Part shown: positions 26,381-34,199 of the stretch, one piece after another
How positions within the stretch are numbered: position 1 is the first letter of the stretch
Layout of the letters: each line of letters starts with the position of its first letter
NCBI RefSeq assembly: GCF_003319175.1
Contig: NZ_QOHK01000002.1
Location: forward strand, 434,001 to 498,000
Reading direction: 5' to 3'
Source of the DNA: Blastococcus sp. TF02-8
GTDB taxonomy: Bacteria; Actinomycetota; Actinomycetes; Mycobacteriales; Geodermatophilaceae
Length of the DNA: 64,000 nucleotides
The notes under the pieces: generated by a model
The model's database searches: none
What the model was told of the DNA's origin: nothing
The model's input: only the letters and a program-made list of their open reading frames with translations
Program-made: the position numbers and the translations under genes

Positions 26381-26947
26381 TCAGGCGTCGGTGGGCTGCT
26401 CCTCGCGCGAGCCGGCGAACTCCTCGACGATCGCCGCGGAGAAGGCGTCCAGGTCGTCGGGGTTGCGGCTGGTGACCAGGTTGCCGTCGACGACGACCTC
26501 CTCGTCCACCCAGTTCGCCCCGGCGTTGCGCAGGTCGGTCTGCAGCGACGGCCACGACGTCATGCGCCGGCCGCGGACGACGTCGGCCTCGATCAGCACC
26601 CAGGGGGCGTGGCAGATCGCGGCGACCGGCTTGCCGGCGTCGAAGAAGGCCTTCACGAACGTGACCGCGTCGGCGTCCGCGCGGACGAAGTCACCGTTGA
26701 TGACGCCGCCGGGCAGGACCAGCGCGGCGTAGTCGTCGGGGTCGGCCGATCCGAGCTCGGTGTCGACCGTGCGCTTCTCGCCCTTGTCGATGTGGTCGTA
26801 CGCGGTGATCGAGCCCGAGCTGAAGGAGACCAGTTCCGGCTCGGCGCCGGCCTCCTCGAGTGCCTGCCAGGGCCGGTCCAGCTCGACCTGCTCGACACCG
26901 TCGGTGGCCAGCACGGCCACCCTCATCCCGCTCAGTTCTCCAGCCAT
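26381..26947 (-). CDS. DJ-1/PfpI family protein (YhbO-like)
   Basis: The 188-residue protein is a stand-alone DJ-1/PfpI domain. The nucleophile elbow is AAICHAPWVLIEA with the reactive Cys followed by His, and the preceding Glu/Asp region is ADPDDYAALVLPGG. Family members act as glyoxalases, deglycases or chaperones; older annotations call them intracellular proteases. The ATG at 26947 is used; an ATG at 26926 (MRVAVLATDG) is an equally plausible start. Convergent with the Rv0497-like gene and divergent from proC. Confidence 0.85.
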   Translation of the reverse strand: MAGELSGMRVAVLATDGVEQVELDRPWQALEEAGAEPELVSFSSGSITAYDHIDKGEKRTVDTELGSADPDDYAALVLPGGVINGDFVRADADAVTFVKAFFDAGKPVAAICHAPWVLIEADVVRGRRMTSWPSLQTDLRNAGANWVDEEVVVDGNLVTSRNPDDLDAFSAAIVEEFAGSREEQPTDA

Positions 26948-26993
26948 GGGGGCCGCGCTACCCGGTGGCGCGAGCGCACACACCCGGGCGCAC

Positions 26994-26999
26994 TACGGT
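26994..26999 (+). promoter_or_regulatory. -10 element (TACGGT) upstream of the leader ORF and proC
   Basis: TACGGT predicts transcription from about 27006, giving a roughly 110-nt 5' leader before proC that contains the 20-codon ORF at 27058. Confidence 0.35.
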
Positions 27000-27057
27000 T
27001 TCGGGCACCGGAGAGCGCGGCCCGCCACGGCCCGCGCCCGACAGCTGGGAGCACGAG

Positions 27058-27120
27058 ATGGCCTGGGCAGACCCCGTGGAGCAGCAGCGCAGCGCGTCCC
27101 GACCCGGGGTGCGGGCGTGA
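27058..27120 (+). CDS. possible 20-codon leader peptide coupled to proC
   Basis: An ATG with a good ribosome site (GGGAG, 6-nt spacer) opens a 20-residue frame beginning MAWADPVEQQ. Its TGA overlaps the proC GTG as GTGA. proC itself has no clear ribosome site. The peptide has only one Pro early on, so classic proline attenuation is not obvious. It may simply couple translation, or be chance. Confidence 0.4.
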   Translation: MAWADPVEQQRSASRPGVRA

Positions 27121-27935
27121 CCGCGGCCGGCCGGCGCGGGCTGGCGATCGTCGGCGGCGGCAAGATGGGGGAGGCGCTGCTCTCCGGGCTGGTGCGTCGC
27201 GGGGGACCGGACGGCATCGTCGTCTGCGAGCGGAGTCCCGAGCGCGCCCAGCAGCTGGCCGAGCGGTACGGCGTCGGCACCGTCGACCTCGCCGGGGCGG
27301 CCGGGCGCGCGCGGGTGCTGCTGCTCGCGGTGAAGCCGCAGGACATCGACGGCCTGCTCGGCCGCATCGCCGCGCACGTCGACACCGGGCACCTGGTGGT
27401 GTCGATCGCCGCCGGGGTGCCGACCGCGCGGATCGAGGCCGCCCTTCCCGAAGGGGTGCCGGTGGTCCGGGTCATGCCGAACACCCCGGCCCTGGTCGAC
27501 GAGGGGATGAGCGTCCTCTCCGCCGGGGCGCACGCGGGGGAGGCCGATCTCGACGAGGCCGAGGCGCTGCTGGCCGCGGTCGGCCGGGTGCAGCGGGTGC
27601 CGGAGGCCCAGCAGGACGCGGCGACGGCGTTGTCGGGCAGCGGTCCGGCCTACTTCTTCTACCTGGTCGAGGCGATGGTCGACGCCGGGATCCTGCTCGG
27701 CCTGCCCCGCACGCTGGCCGCCGACCTCATCGTGCAGACCGCGCTGGGCGCGGCGGTGATGATGCGGGACTCCGGCGAGCACCCCGTCCAGCTCCGCGAG
27801 GCAGTGACCAGCCCCGGGGGGACGACCATCGCGGCGATCCGCGAGCTGGAGCGGCACGGTGTGCGGGCCGCGCTGATCGCGGCCATCGAGGCCGCGCACG
27901 CGCGCTCCGTGGAGCTCGGAGTCGACAAGTCGTGA
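27117..27935 (+). CDS. proC: pyrroline-5-carboxylate reductase ProC
   Basis: ProC reduces pyrroline-5-carboxylate to proline with NAD(P)H, the last step of proline synthesis. The 272-residue protein has the nucleotide loop AIVGGGKMGEALLSGL, LLAVKPQDI, VVRVMPNTPALV, and the C-terminal signature region SGSGPAYFFYLVEAM followed by SPGGTTIAAIRELE. The GTG at 27117 is the last start before the Rossmann fold and lies in a GTGA overlap with a 20-codon upstream ORF. Order proC, HTH, bS22, SDR, acyltransferase matches Rv0500-Rv0502. Confidence 0.94.
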   Translation: MTAAGRRGLAIVGGGKMGEALLSGLVRRGGPDGIVVCERSPERAQQLAERYGVGTVDLAGAAGRARVLLLAVKPQDIDGLLGRIAAHVDTGHLVVSIAAGVPTARIEAALPEGVPVVRVMPNTPALVDEGMSVLSAGAHAGEADLDEAEALLAAVGRVQRVPEAQQDAATALSGSGPAYFFYLVEAMVDAGILLGLPRTLAADLIVQTALGAAVMMRDSGEHPVQLREAVTSPGGTTIAAIRELERHGVRAALIAAIEAAHARSVELGVDKS

Positions 27936-28145
27936 GGTCGACTCGTCGACGGTCACCGTGCGGAGCGGGCCGAACACGGTAGCGGCTGGCCGGCAGAAAT
28001 CCGTGGACGCTGCGTGATCGATCGTTCACCGTGTCGCAGAACGCGCCGGAACGGCTGTGTCCCGTGTTGCATAGGTGTAGTTCTGCCTAGGACGGACCGG
28101 TCCGCCTGTTCGTTTCATCCATCGCATCCGTCACGCCCGTCCCCT

Positions 28146-28151
28146 TACGCT
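28146..28151 (+). promoter_or_regulatory. candidate -10 (TACGCT) for the BldC-like gene
   Basis: TACGCT lies in the 294-bp gap after proC and predicts a 5' leader of about 72 nt. No convincing -35 is visible, so the call is tentative. Confidence 0.35.
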
Positions 28152-28229
28152 CAGTACCAGCGCATGCGTGTTCAGTTGCCGGTGGGGAAGCCGGCGCCAC
28201 GACATGGGCCAGGTACCGGAGACGAAGAC

Positions 28230-28580
28230 ATGACCATGCCCCAGCGTCAGCACCAGCACGCCGCCACCGTCGTCCGTCCGGGGATGCCCGTCCCCCGCCC
28301 GATGGGCCGCCCGATGCCCGCAGCCGCCATGGCCCGCCCGGTGCCGGCCGCCCACCCCGCCGCCATGCCCGTCGGCCGCGCCGCCGTCCCGGCTCCGCGT
28401 GCCGCCGTCACCTTCCTGACCGTCGCCGAGGTCGCCTCGATGATGCGGGTCTCCAAGATGACCGTGTACCGCCTCGTCCACGCCGGCGAGCTCTCCGCCG
28501 TCCGCGTCGGCCGCTCCTTCCGCGTCCCGGAGCGCGCCGTGCAGGACTACCTGCGCGACGCCTACACCGACATCGCCTGA
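28230..28580 (+). CDS. BldC-like / excisionase-family HTH protein (Rv0500A-like)
   Basis: A 116-residue protein whose last 55 residues are a MerR-like winged helix of the BldC/excisionase group: FLTVAEVASMMRVSKMTVYRLVHAGELSAVRVGRSFRVPERAVQDYL in two consecutive stretches. BldC is a developmental regulator in Streptomyces; the mycobacterial homologue is essential-like and unstudied. The N-terminal 58 residues are a Met/Pro/Ala/Arg low-complexity extension (repeated RPM/RPV/PAA units) not found in the short homologues. GGAG 8 nt before the ATG supports this start. Confidence 0.82.
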   Translation: MTMPQRQHQHAATVVRPGMPVPRPMGRPMPAAAMARPVPAAHPAAMPVGRAAVPAPRAAVTFLTVAEVASMMRVSKMTVYRLVHAGELSAVRVGRSFRVPERAVQDYLRDAYTDIA

Positions 28581-28651
28581 TCCGCAGGGCGTTCCCCGCT
28601 CTTCCTCCGGTCGGGCCGTCCCGCGGCGACGTCGTCGCGGGGCGGCTCGGG

Positions 28652-28657
28652 TACGCT
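28652..28657 (+). promoter_or_regulatory. candidate -10 (TACGCT) upstream of the bS22 gene
   Basis: TACGCT lies 73 bp before the bS22 GTG. It suggests that the short ribosomal gene and the genes after it can be transcribed separately from the BldC-like gene. Confidence 0.4.
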
Positions 28658-28730
28658 CGGTCGCCGAGCGACACCGGGGCGGACTCGGCGGTCGCGCTCG
28701 AGCTGTTCAATACGACGTCGGGAGCACCAC

Positions 28731-28829
28731 GTGGGTTCGGTCATCAAGAAGCGGCGCAAGCGGATGGCGAAGAAGAAGCACCGCAAGCTGCTGAAGAAGA
28801 CGCGCGTTCAGCGCCGCAACAAGAAGTGA
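28731..28829 (+). CDS. ribosomal protein bS22 (AURKAIP1/COX24 domain), 32 aa
   Basis: A 32-residue extremely basic peptide: begins MGSVIKKRRKRMAKKKH (GTG start) and ends RVQRRNKK. It matches the actinobacterial AURKAIP1/COX24-domain protein (Rv0500B), identified as the extra small-subunit ribosomal protein bS22, which sits near the decoding centre. GGGAG lies just upstream. It is too short for default gene callers and often missed. The SDR gene starts 10 bp downstream. Confidence 0.92.
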   Translation: MGSVIKKRRKRMAKKKHRKLLKKTRVQRRNKK

Positions 28830-28839
28830 GCTGACGCTC

Positions 28840-29946
28840 GTGCCGCCCGCGGTCGTCCTCGTCACCGGTGTGAGCCGGTGGCTGGGCGGTGCGCTGGCGG
28901 CCGAGCTCGCAGCGGACCCGTCGATCGAGCGGGTCATCGGCGTGGACACGGTCCCGCCGTCGCCGGCGATGCTGCGCCGGCTCGGTCGCACCGAGTTCGT
29001 GCGGGCCGACATCCGCAACCCGCTGATCGGCAAGGTCATCGGCGCGGCGTCGGTCGACACCGTGGTGCACATGAACATCAGCTCCACCCCCGCCGGTTCC
29101 GGCGGACGCGTGCCGATGAAGGAACTCAACGTCATCGGCACGATGCAGCTGCTGGCCGCCTGCCAGCGGGCCTCCTCGGTGCGCCGTTTCGTCCTCAAGT
29201 CGACGAGCGCGGTCTACGGCGCCTCCTCCCGGGACCCGGCGGTCTTCACCGAGTCGATGCAGGCCCGCCAGGTGCCCTCCGGCGGCTTCGCCAAGGACAG
29301 CGTCGACATCGAGGGCTACGTGCGCTCCTTCGCGCGGCGCCGGCCCGACGTCGACGTCGCGGTCCTGCGGTTCACCAACTTCATCGGGCCGCGGATCGAC
29401 TCGCTGCTCACCGGCTTCCTCCGGATGCCCCTGGTCCCCACCGCTCTGGGCTACGACGCGCGCGTCCAGCTGCTGCACGAGGACGACGCGCTCGCCGTGC
29501 TCACCCGCGCGACCACCGGGAGCTTCACCGGCACGGTGAACGTCGGCGGCGAGGGAACGCTGCTGCTGTCGCAGGCCGTGCGCCGGCTCGGCCGCATCGA
29601 GATCCCGCTGCCCTCGCCCGCCCTCGGCTCGGTGGGCCGGCTCTCCCGCCGGTTCGGGTTCGTCGACTACTCGCCCGAGCAGATGCGATTCCTGAACTTC
29701 GGTCGCGTCGTGGACACCACGCGGTTGCGCACGGAGTTCGGCTACACCCCCCGATACTCGACGGCGGACGCGCTGGCCGACTACGCCCGCACGGTGCCCG
29801 CCGTCATCGACCCGAGGACGGTGCGGTCGGTGACCGGTGGCCTCCGTTCGTTGCTCACCCACGCCGGAGACGCGGCCACGGCCGTCGAGCGACGGCTCCG
29901 ACCGGTCCCGCCACCGCCGGGACTGCGGGCGGTGCGCGATGCCTGA
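28840..29946 (+). CDS. NAD-dependent epimerase/dehydratase-like extended SDR (Rv0501/GalE2-like)
   Basis: A 368-residue extended SDR. The N-terminal nucleotide loop is degenerate (VVLVTGVSRWLGGALA) and the middle has KSTSAVYGASSRD and RFTNFIGPRID. The catalytic YxxxK is not present: the equivalent position reads GGFAKDSVDIEGY, with Phe in place of Tyr and no Lys four residues on. So it may bind NAD without epimerase activity. The gene overlaps the acyltransferase gene by 8 bp and follows bS22, as in mycobacteria. Confidence 0.8.
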   Translation: MPPAVVLVTGVSRWLGGALAAELAADPSIERVIGVDTVPPSPAMLRRLGRTEFVRADIRNPLIGKVIGAASVDTVVHMNISSTPAGSGGRVPMKELNVIGTMQLLAACQRASSVRRFVLKSTSAVYGASSRDPAVFTESMQARQVPSGGFAKDSVDIEGYVRSFARRRPDVDVAVLRFTNFIGPRIDSLLTGFLRMPLVPTALGYDARVQLLHEDDALAVLTRATTGSFTGTVNVGGEGTLLLSQAVRRLGRIEIPLPSPALGSVGRLSRRFGFVDYSPEQMRFLNFGRVVDTTRLRTEFGYTPRYSTADALADYARTVPAVIDPRTVRSVTGGLRSLLTHAGDAATAVERRLRPVPPPPGLRAVRDA

Positions 29947-30850
29947 GGCCCGCGTGATCCCGCTGCGCCCCGACGACGACGAACCGTTCGTCCCGGTGTC
30001 CCCGCCGCCGGCCTGGGACGACCAGATCGCCGGCGGGCTGGACTTTCTGCAGCGCCGGGTCACCGGCGAGTACGACACCGACGAGTTCGGCTTCGACCCG
30101 GACCTGGCCGACCACGTGCTGCTGCCGATCCTGCGACCCTTCTTCCAGAAGTGGTTCCGGGTGGAGACCTTCGGCCTGGAGAACGTGCCCGCCGACAGCG
30201 GCGCGCTGGTGGTGGCGAACCACTCGGGAACCCTCCCGGTCGATGCGCTGATGACGACGGTGGCGCTGCACGACGAGCACCCCGCGTCCCGGCGCTTCCG
30301 GTTGCTGGGCGCGGACCTCGTGTTCGAGATCCCGGTGATCGGGGCGATGGCCCGCAAGCTCGGTGCGACGCTGGCCTGCAACGAGGACGCGGAGCGGCTG
30401 CTCACCGAGGGGGAGCTGGTCGGTGTCTTCCCCGAGGGGTTCAAGGGCATCGGCAAGCCGTTCCGCGACCGGTACACGCTGCAGCGGTTCGGTCGGGGCG
30501 GCTTCGTCTCGGCGGCGCTGCGCACCGGCGCCCCGATCATCCCGTGCGCGATCGTCGGCGCCGAGGAGATCTACCCGATGATCGGCAACGCGAAGACCCT
30601 CGCCCGGGTGCTGGGGCTGCCGTACTTCCCGATCACGCCCACGTTCCCGCTGCTCGGTCCGCTGGGCCTGGTGCCGTTGCCCTCGAAGTGGCTGATCGCC
30701 TTCGGTGAGCCCATCGAGACGGCGTCGTACGGCCCCGCGGCCGCCGAGGACCCGATGCTGGTCTTCAACCTGACCGACCAGGTGCGGGAGACCATCCAGC
30801 ACTCGCTCTACCAGCTGCTGCTGCGCCGCCGGAGCGTGTTCGGCTCCTAG
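29939..30850 (+). CDS. lysophospholipid acyltransferase (PlsC/LPLAT family, Rv0502-like)
   Basis: A 303-residue acyltransferase-fold protein. The catalytic motif appears as VVANHSGTLPVD, with a longer His-Asp spacing than the classic HX4D, as in the LPLAT/DAGAT-like branch. The substrate motif is GVFPEGFKGIG, and IIPCAIVGAEEIYP marks the third block. A short hydrophobic stretch near IPVIGAMARKLGA may touch the membrane. It should move acyl chains onto lysolipids or related acceptors. Translationally overlaps the SDR gene. Confidence 0.85.
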   Translation: MPEARVIPLRPDDDEPFVPVSPPPAWDDQIAGGLDFLQRRVTGEYDTDEFGFDPDLADHVLLPILRPFFQKWFRVETFGLENVPADSGALVVANHSGTLPVDALMTTVALHDEHPASRRFRLLGADLVFEIPVIGAMARKLGATLACNEDAERLLTEGELVGVFPEGFKGIGKPFRDRYTLQRFGRGGFVSAALRTGAPIIPCAIVGAEEIYPMIGNAKTLARVLGLPYFPITPTFPLLGPLGLVPLPSKWLIAFGEPIETASYGPAAAEDPMLVFNLTDQVRETIQHSLYQLLLRRRSVFGS

Positions 30851-30863
30851 CCGAGGGGCCGGC

Positions 30864-31778
30864 TCACCAGGGGAGCTTGTTGCGGCGGCGCAGCGCGACC
30901 GCGCCGCCCACCAGGCCGCCGGACACGGCCGCGGCGGCAACCGTCGGCACGCCGATCTTCGCCGCCTTGCGGCCGGTGCGGAAGTCGCGGATGGTCCATC
31001 CGCGCTGCTTGGCGGCCGCGCGCAGCTCCGTGTCGGGGTTGACCGCCACGGCGGTGCCGCAGAGGGACAGCATCGGCAGGTCGTTGGCCGAGTCGCTGTA
31101 GGCGGTGCACCGGGCGAGGTCGAGGCCCTCGCGCTCGGCGAGCGCCAGCACGGCCTCCGCCTTGGCCGGGCCGTGCATCATCTCGCCGACCAGCCGACCG
31201 GTGTACTGGCCGTCGACCACTTCGGCGACGGTGCCCAGGGCGCCGGTGAGGCCCAGCCGCTGGGCGATGATAGAGGCCAGCTCCACCGGCGTCGCGGTCA
31301 CCAGCCACACCCGCTGCCCGGCGTCGAGGTGCTTCTGGGCGAGGGCGCGGGTGCCCGACCAGATGCGGTCGGCCATCAGCTCGTCGTAGATCTCCTCGCC
31401 GGCCTGCACGATCTCGGCGACCGTCCGGCCGGCCACGAACGCCAGCGCGTTCTCCCGGATGGTGTGCATGTCGTCGGCGCTCTCGTTGCCGGCGATGCGG
31501 AACTTGGCCTGCTGCCAGACGAATCCGGCCAGGTCACGGGTGGTGAAGTACTTCCGGGCCGCCAGCCCACGGGCGAACCAGAACAGCGAGGCGCCCATCA
31601 TCATCGTGTTGTCGACGTCGAAGAAGGCGGCGCCGGTCAGGTCCGGGTCGATGGTCGCGGGAGCCGTGACGTCCGCGGCGGCAGCGGAGGCCGCACCCGC
31701 CACGTGGGCGCGGGTGTCCTCGTCGCCCTCGACGACAGGCCGCCCGGCGCGGCGGCCGCGCACCGACAGTCGCGGCAC
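30864..31778 (-). CDS. HAD-IB family phosphatase (SerB-like, Rv0505c-like) with C-terminal membrane anchor
   Basis: A 304-residue HAD protein. Motif I is [11 protein letters not shown] (Asp54, Asp56), motif [10 protein letters not shown], motif III Lys in GPAKAEAVL, motif [14 protein letters not shown]. The C-terminus has a hydrophobic Gly/Ala-rich segment followed by RRRNK, suggesting a tail anchor. The 50-residue N-terminal extension is Arg-rich and disordered. It is not clear whether phosphoserine is the substrate; other HAD-IB enzymes act on lysophospholipids, which would fit the convergent acyltransferase. GTG 31778 has AGGGAGG 6 nt upstream. Confidence 0.85.
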   Translation of the reverse strand: MPRLSVRGRRAGRPVVEGDEDTRAHVAGAASAAAADVTAPATIDPDLTGAAFFDVDNTMMMGASLFWFARGLAARKYFTTRDLAGFVWQQAKFRIAGNESADDMHTIRENALAFVAGRTVAEIVQAGEEIYDELMADRIWSGTRALAQKHLDAGQRVWLVTATPVELASIIAQRLGLTGALGTVAEVVDGQYTGRLVGEMMHGPAKAEAVLALAEREGLDLARCTAYSDSANDLPMLSLCGTAVAVNPDTELRAAAKQRGWTIRDFRTGRKAAKIGVPTVAAAAVSGGLVGGAVALRRRNKLPW

Positions 31779-31877
31779 AGCGACCTCCCTGTACTCGATC
31801 CGCCCCGGTCGCCCGGCCGGCGTCCGATCCCGACGACTGCGACCCTAGCGGCACCGGCGGAGCGGGTCAGGTCGTGG

Positions 31878-33020
31878 TCAGCAGTTCCCCACGGTCGCCA
31901 GCGGAGGCAGGCAGATCCGGATCGGTCCCGGCAGCGGCACCGCGATGGCCGGGGGCGTCGTGGTCCGGCTCGTCGTCGCCGAGCTGCCGCCCGGCAGCGG
32001 GGGCAGGAGCTGGCCCGTCGGCAGCGTGCCGCCCCCGGCCGAGGGCTCCGGGGCCGGGACGTCGCTGGTGCCCGGCGTCGGGACGGCCACGCCCGGTGCA
32101 CCGCCCTCGGACGCGGGTGGCGCCGGAGCGGTCGTGGGTGCGGGCGCGCCACCGGCGCCGGTGGCCGAGGGGGGCGGAACCGGTGCCTCGCCGGGCAGCG
32201 GGGCCGGGGTCTCGGCCACGCAGATGCCGGGCACGGGGCCCAGGGCGTCGGTGCCGACGGTGGCCGGGCCGGACGGGCAGTCCAGCGCGATGACGAGTCC
32301 GGCGGTCCGCGTCGTCAGCGACTCGAGCAGGTCCACCGACTCGGCGTAGGCGGCCTCGGCCGGAGCGGGGACGGCCGAGCCCAGGGCGGTGAGCCCGGCG
32401 GCCTGGTGGTGGGTCCAGACCTCGAGGTCCTCGAGGGCGTCGGCGTCGCGGTCGGCCACCGCCCGCGCGGTGAGCAGGGCGGCCCCCTCGGCGGTCTGCT
32501 GGTCCATCAGCCGGAGCGTCTGCTCGGCGAGGTCGGCCTTCCCGGTGACCGCCCGCAGCTCCTCCAGCCGGGTGCTGGCCAGCTCGAGGAGCGTCTGGCC
32601 GCGGCTGTCCCCGGCGAGCGCCAGCTGGGTCTGCTCGGTGCCGCGCTTCAGGTCGTAGAGGGGGTCCCCGGGCTGCGCGCCGGCGGCGACGGCCACGAGC
32701 GCGGCGAGGCCGGTGACGCCCACGGCGACACCCGCCAGCCCCGCCGTCAGCCGGCCGCGCCAGCGGGACGGCTGACGGTCGACGGCCCGGAGCGCGAGCA
32801 GCCGGGACGCCAGGGGGCGCGGAGCGGGCTGCGGCGTCCGGACGGCCGCCATCGCGACCAGCCGGGCACGGGCGCGCGCCCGGTAGGCCGGGTCGGGCTC
32901 GTCGTCGAGGACGGCGGAGAGGCTCTGCAGGCGGGCCAGGACCTCGGTCTCGGGATCGCCCGCGGCCACCGCCCCGTGCGTCGTCTCACCAGGAGTCGTC
33001 GTGCCGTGGTGCCGGATCAC
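31878..33020 (-). CDS. DUF5667-type membrane protein, likely RsbN-like anti-sigma factor
   Basis: A 380-residue protein: cytoplasmic N-terminus of about 90 residues (ETEVLARLQSLSAVLDDEPDPAYRARARARLVAM), one membrane segment (91-114), an extracytoplasmic helical DUF5667 region (GDPLYDLKRGTEQTQLAL) and a Pro/Thr/Ser-rich tail. It lies right after a BldN-like sigma gene in the same order as bldN-rsbN of Streptomyces, where RsbN is the membrane anti-sigma. The GTG at 33020 has GGGAGG 6 nt upstream. The anti-sigma role is inferred from position and topology. Confidence 0.72.
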   Translation of the reverse strand: MIRHHGTTTPGETTHGAVAAGDPETEVLARLQSLSAVLDDEPDPAYRARARARLVAMAAVRTPQPAPRPLASRLLALRAVDRQPSRWRGRLTAGLAGVAVGVTGLAALVAVAAGAQPGDPLYDLKRGTEQTQLALAGDSRGQTLLELASTRLEELRAVTGKADLAEQTLRLMDQQTAEGAALLTARAVADRDADALEDLEVWTHHQAAGLTALGSAVPAPAEAAYAESVDLLESLTTRTAGLVIALDCPSGPATVGTDALGPVPGICVAETPAPLPGEAPVPPPSATGAGGAPAPTTAPAPPASEGGAPGVAVPTPGTSDVPAPEPSAGGGTLPTGQLLPPLPGGSSATTSRTTTPPAIAVPLPGPIRICLPPLATVGNC

Positions 33021-33132
33021 TCTCGACCTCCCGTCCTGTCCGCCGACCGGGTCCGCCCGTCGTGGGGGGACCGCTCCGGAGGGCACAACGACGCGGCGTG
33101 GCTCCCGGTTACGCCCGGGACCGCGACGTCGC

Positions 33133-33999
33133 TCATCGCAGGCCCTCGGGCAGGAGCCCCGCCAGCCGCCGGACCGCCCGGTGCTGCAGCGCCTTGATGG
33201 CGCCGTCCTTCTTGCCCATGATCTCGGCAGTCTCGGAGACGGACAGACCATGCAGGAAGCGCAGCACGATGCACTCCTGCTGCTCGCTCCCCAGCTGTTG
33301 CACGCAGGCCAGGAGCTGCTGGTTGGTGAGGTGCTGCAGGACGGCGTCCTCGGGCCCGTCGGTGACGCGGTCGGCGTCGCGCATGTCGGCGGTGCTGACC
33401 TCCAGGCGGAACCGGCTGCTCTTCACCTGGTCGCGGATGATGTTGCGGGCGATCGTGACCAGCCAGGCGCCGACGTCGCGCCCCTGGAAGGACAGCGAGT
33501 CGATCCGCCGCAGCGCGCGCACGAAGGTCTCGCTGGTGACGTCCTCGGCCGTGGCCCGGTCCCCGACCCGGTGGTAGGCGTAGCGGTGGACCAGCGTGAC
33601 GTAGTGGTCGTAGAGCCGGCCGAACGCTTCCGCGTCACCCTCCTGGGCCTGACGGACCAGCGCCCAGACGTCGACGGCGCCGTCGGCCGCACCCACCTCC
33701 GCCGCGGCGAGCTCGTCGGCCACCTCTGCCGGAAGGTCCGCGGTGTCCGGGACCTCGGTCGGCACGCCGTCCTCGGCGGTCGCCGGCGGGCCCACCGTCA
33801 CCTCCGGGTCGGGGTGCTCGTTCACCGGGTGACCGTCGGGCACGGGCTGCGCGTCGGGGAGCGCGGCGTCGGGGAGACCGTCGTCGGGGAGTGCGGCGTC
33901 GGGGAGTGCTTCGGTGCTCGTCCGCGGGAAGGGGGTCGGTCGCGGGCGGGGAGGAGCGGGCGCGCCGGCCGGCCGTTCGGCGTCCAGGGGTGCGGGCAT
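33133..33999 (-). CDS. ECF-type sigma factor, BldN-like, with long N-terminal extension
   Basis: A 288-residue sigma factor. Residues 1-115 are a Pro/Asp/Ala-rich extension; region 2 is at about 130-200 (EAFGRLYDHYVTLVHRYAYHRVGDRATAEDVTSETFVRALRRID) read in two parts, and region 4 at about 230-285 (QECIVLRFLHGLSVSETAEIMGKKDGAIKALQHRAVRRL in two parts). BldN of Streptomyces also carries an N-terminal extension (removed after synthesis) and is encoded near rex-hemACD. The extension here holds four perfect 15-bp repeats. ATG 33999 has GAGGAGG about 12 nt upstream. Confidence 0.82.
   Translation of the reverse strand: MPAPLDAERPAGAPAPPRPRPTPFPRTSTEALPDAALPDDGLPDAALPDAQPVPDGHPVNEHPDPEVTVGPPATAEDGVPTEVPDTADLPAEVADELAAAEVGAADGAVDVWALVRQAQEGDAEAFGRLYDHYVTLVHRYAYHRVGDRATAEDVTSETFVRALRRIDSLSFQGRDVGAWLVTIARNIIRDQVKSSRFRLEVSTADMRDADRVTDGPEDAVLQHLTNQQLLACVQQLGSEQQECIVLRFLHGLSVSETAEIMGKKDGAIKALQHRAVRRLAGLLPEGLR
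33853..33912 (-). repeat. four 15-bp tandem repeats inside the BldN-like sigma gene
   Basis: GTCGGGGAG starts at 33853, 33868, 33883 and 33898, an exact 15-bp period. On the coding strand the units read as (A/D/G)-L-P-D-(A/D) pentapeptides. The repeat is in frame, so gain or loss of units would change only the length of the extension. Confidence 0.85.
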
Positions 34000-34199
34000 G
34001 CGGGCGATCGACCTCCTCGTCGGCCCGCTGTGCCTGGACCGTCTCGTGGACCTCGCACGCCCACGACGGCGCGCGCGGGCTGCGGTGCAGGCCCCATGGT
34101 GACAACATCGCCCGTGCTCGTCCACGGCAGCCTCGCCGTGCGCGTCCGAGGAACGCGCGCCGGTGGCCGGTTGTCGCCCCCTGACGACAGGAGACCTCC

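Noticed and set aside
31173-33197. Long plus-strand frame opposite the HAD and DUF5667 genes
   Set aside because: Low-complexity Gly/Arg/Gln-rich shadow frame; both minus-strand genes have clear motifs and ribosome sites.
33853-33912. CRISPR-like spacing of repeats
   Set aside because: The 15-bp units are directly adjacent, in frame within a sigma gene and have no spacers.
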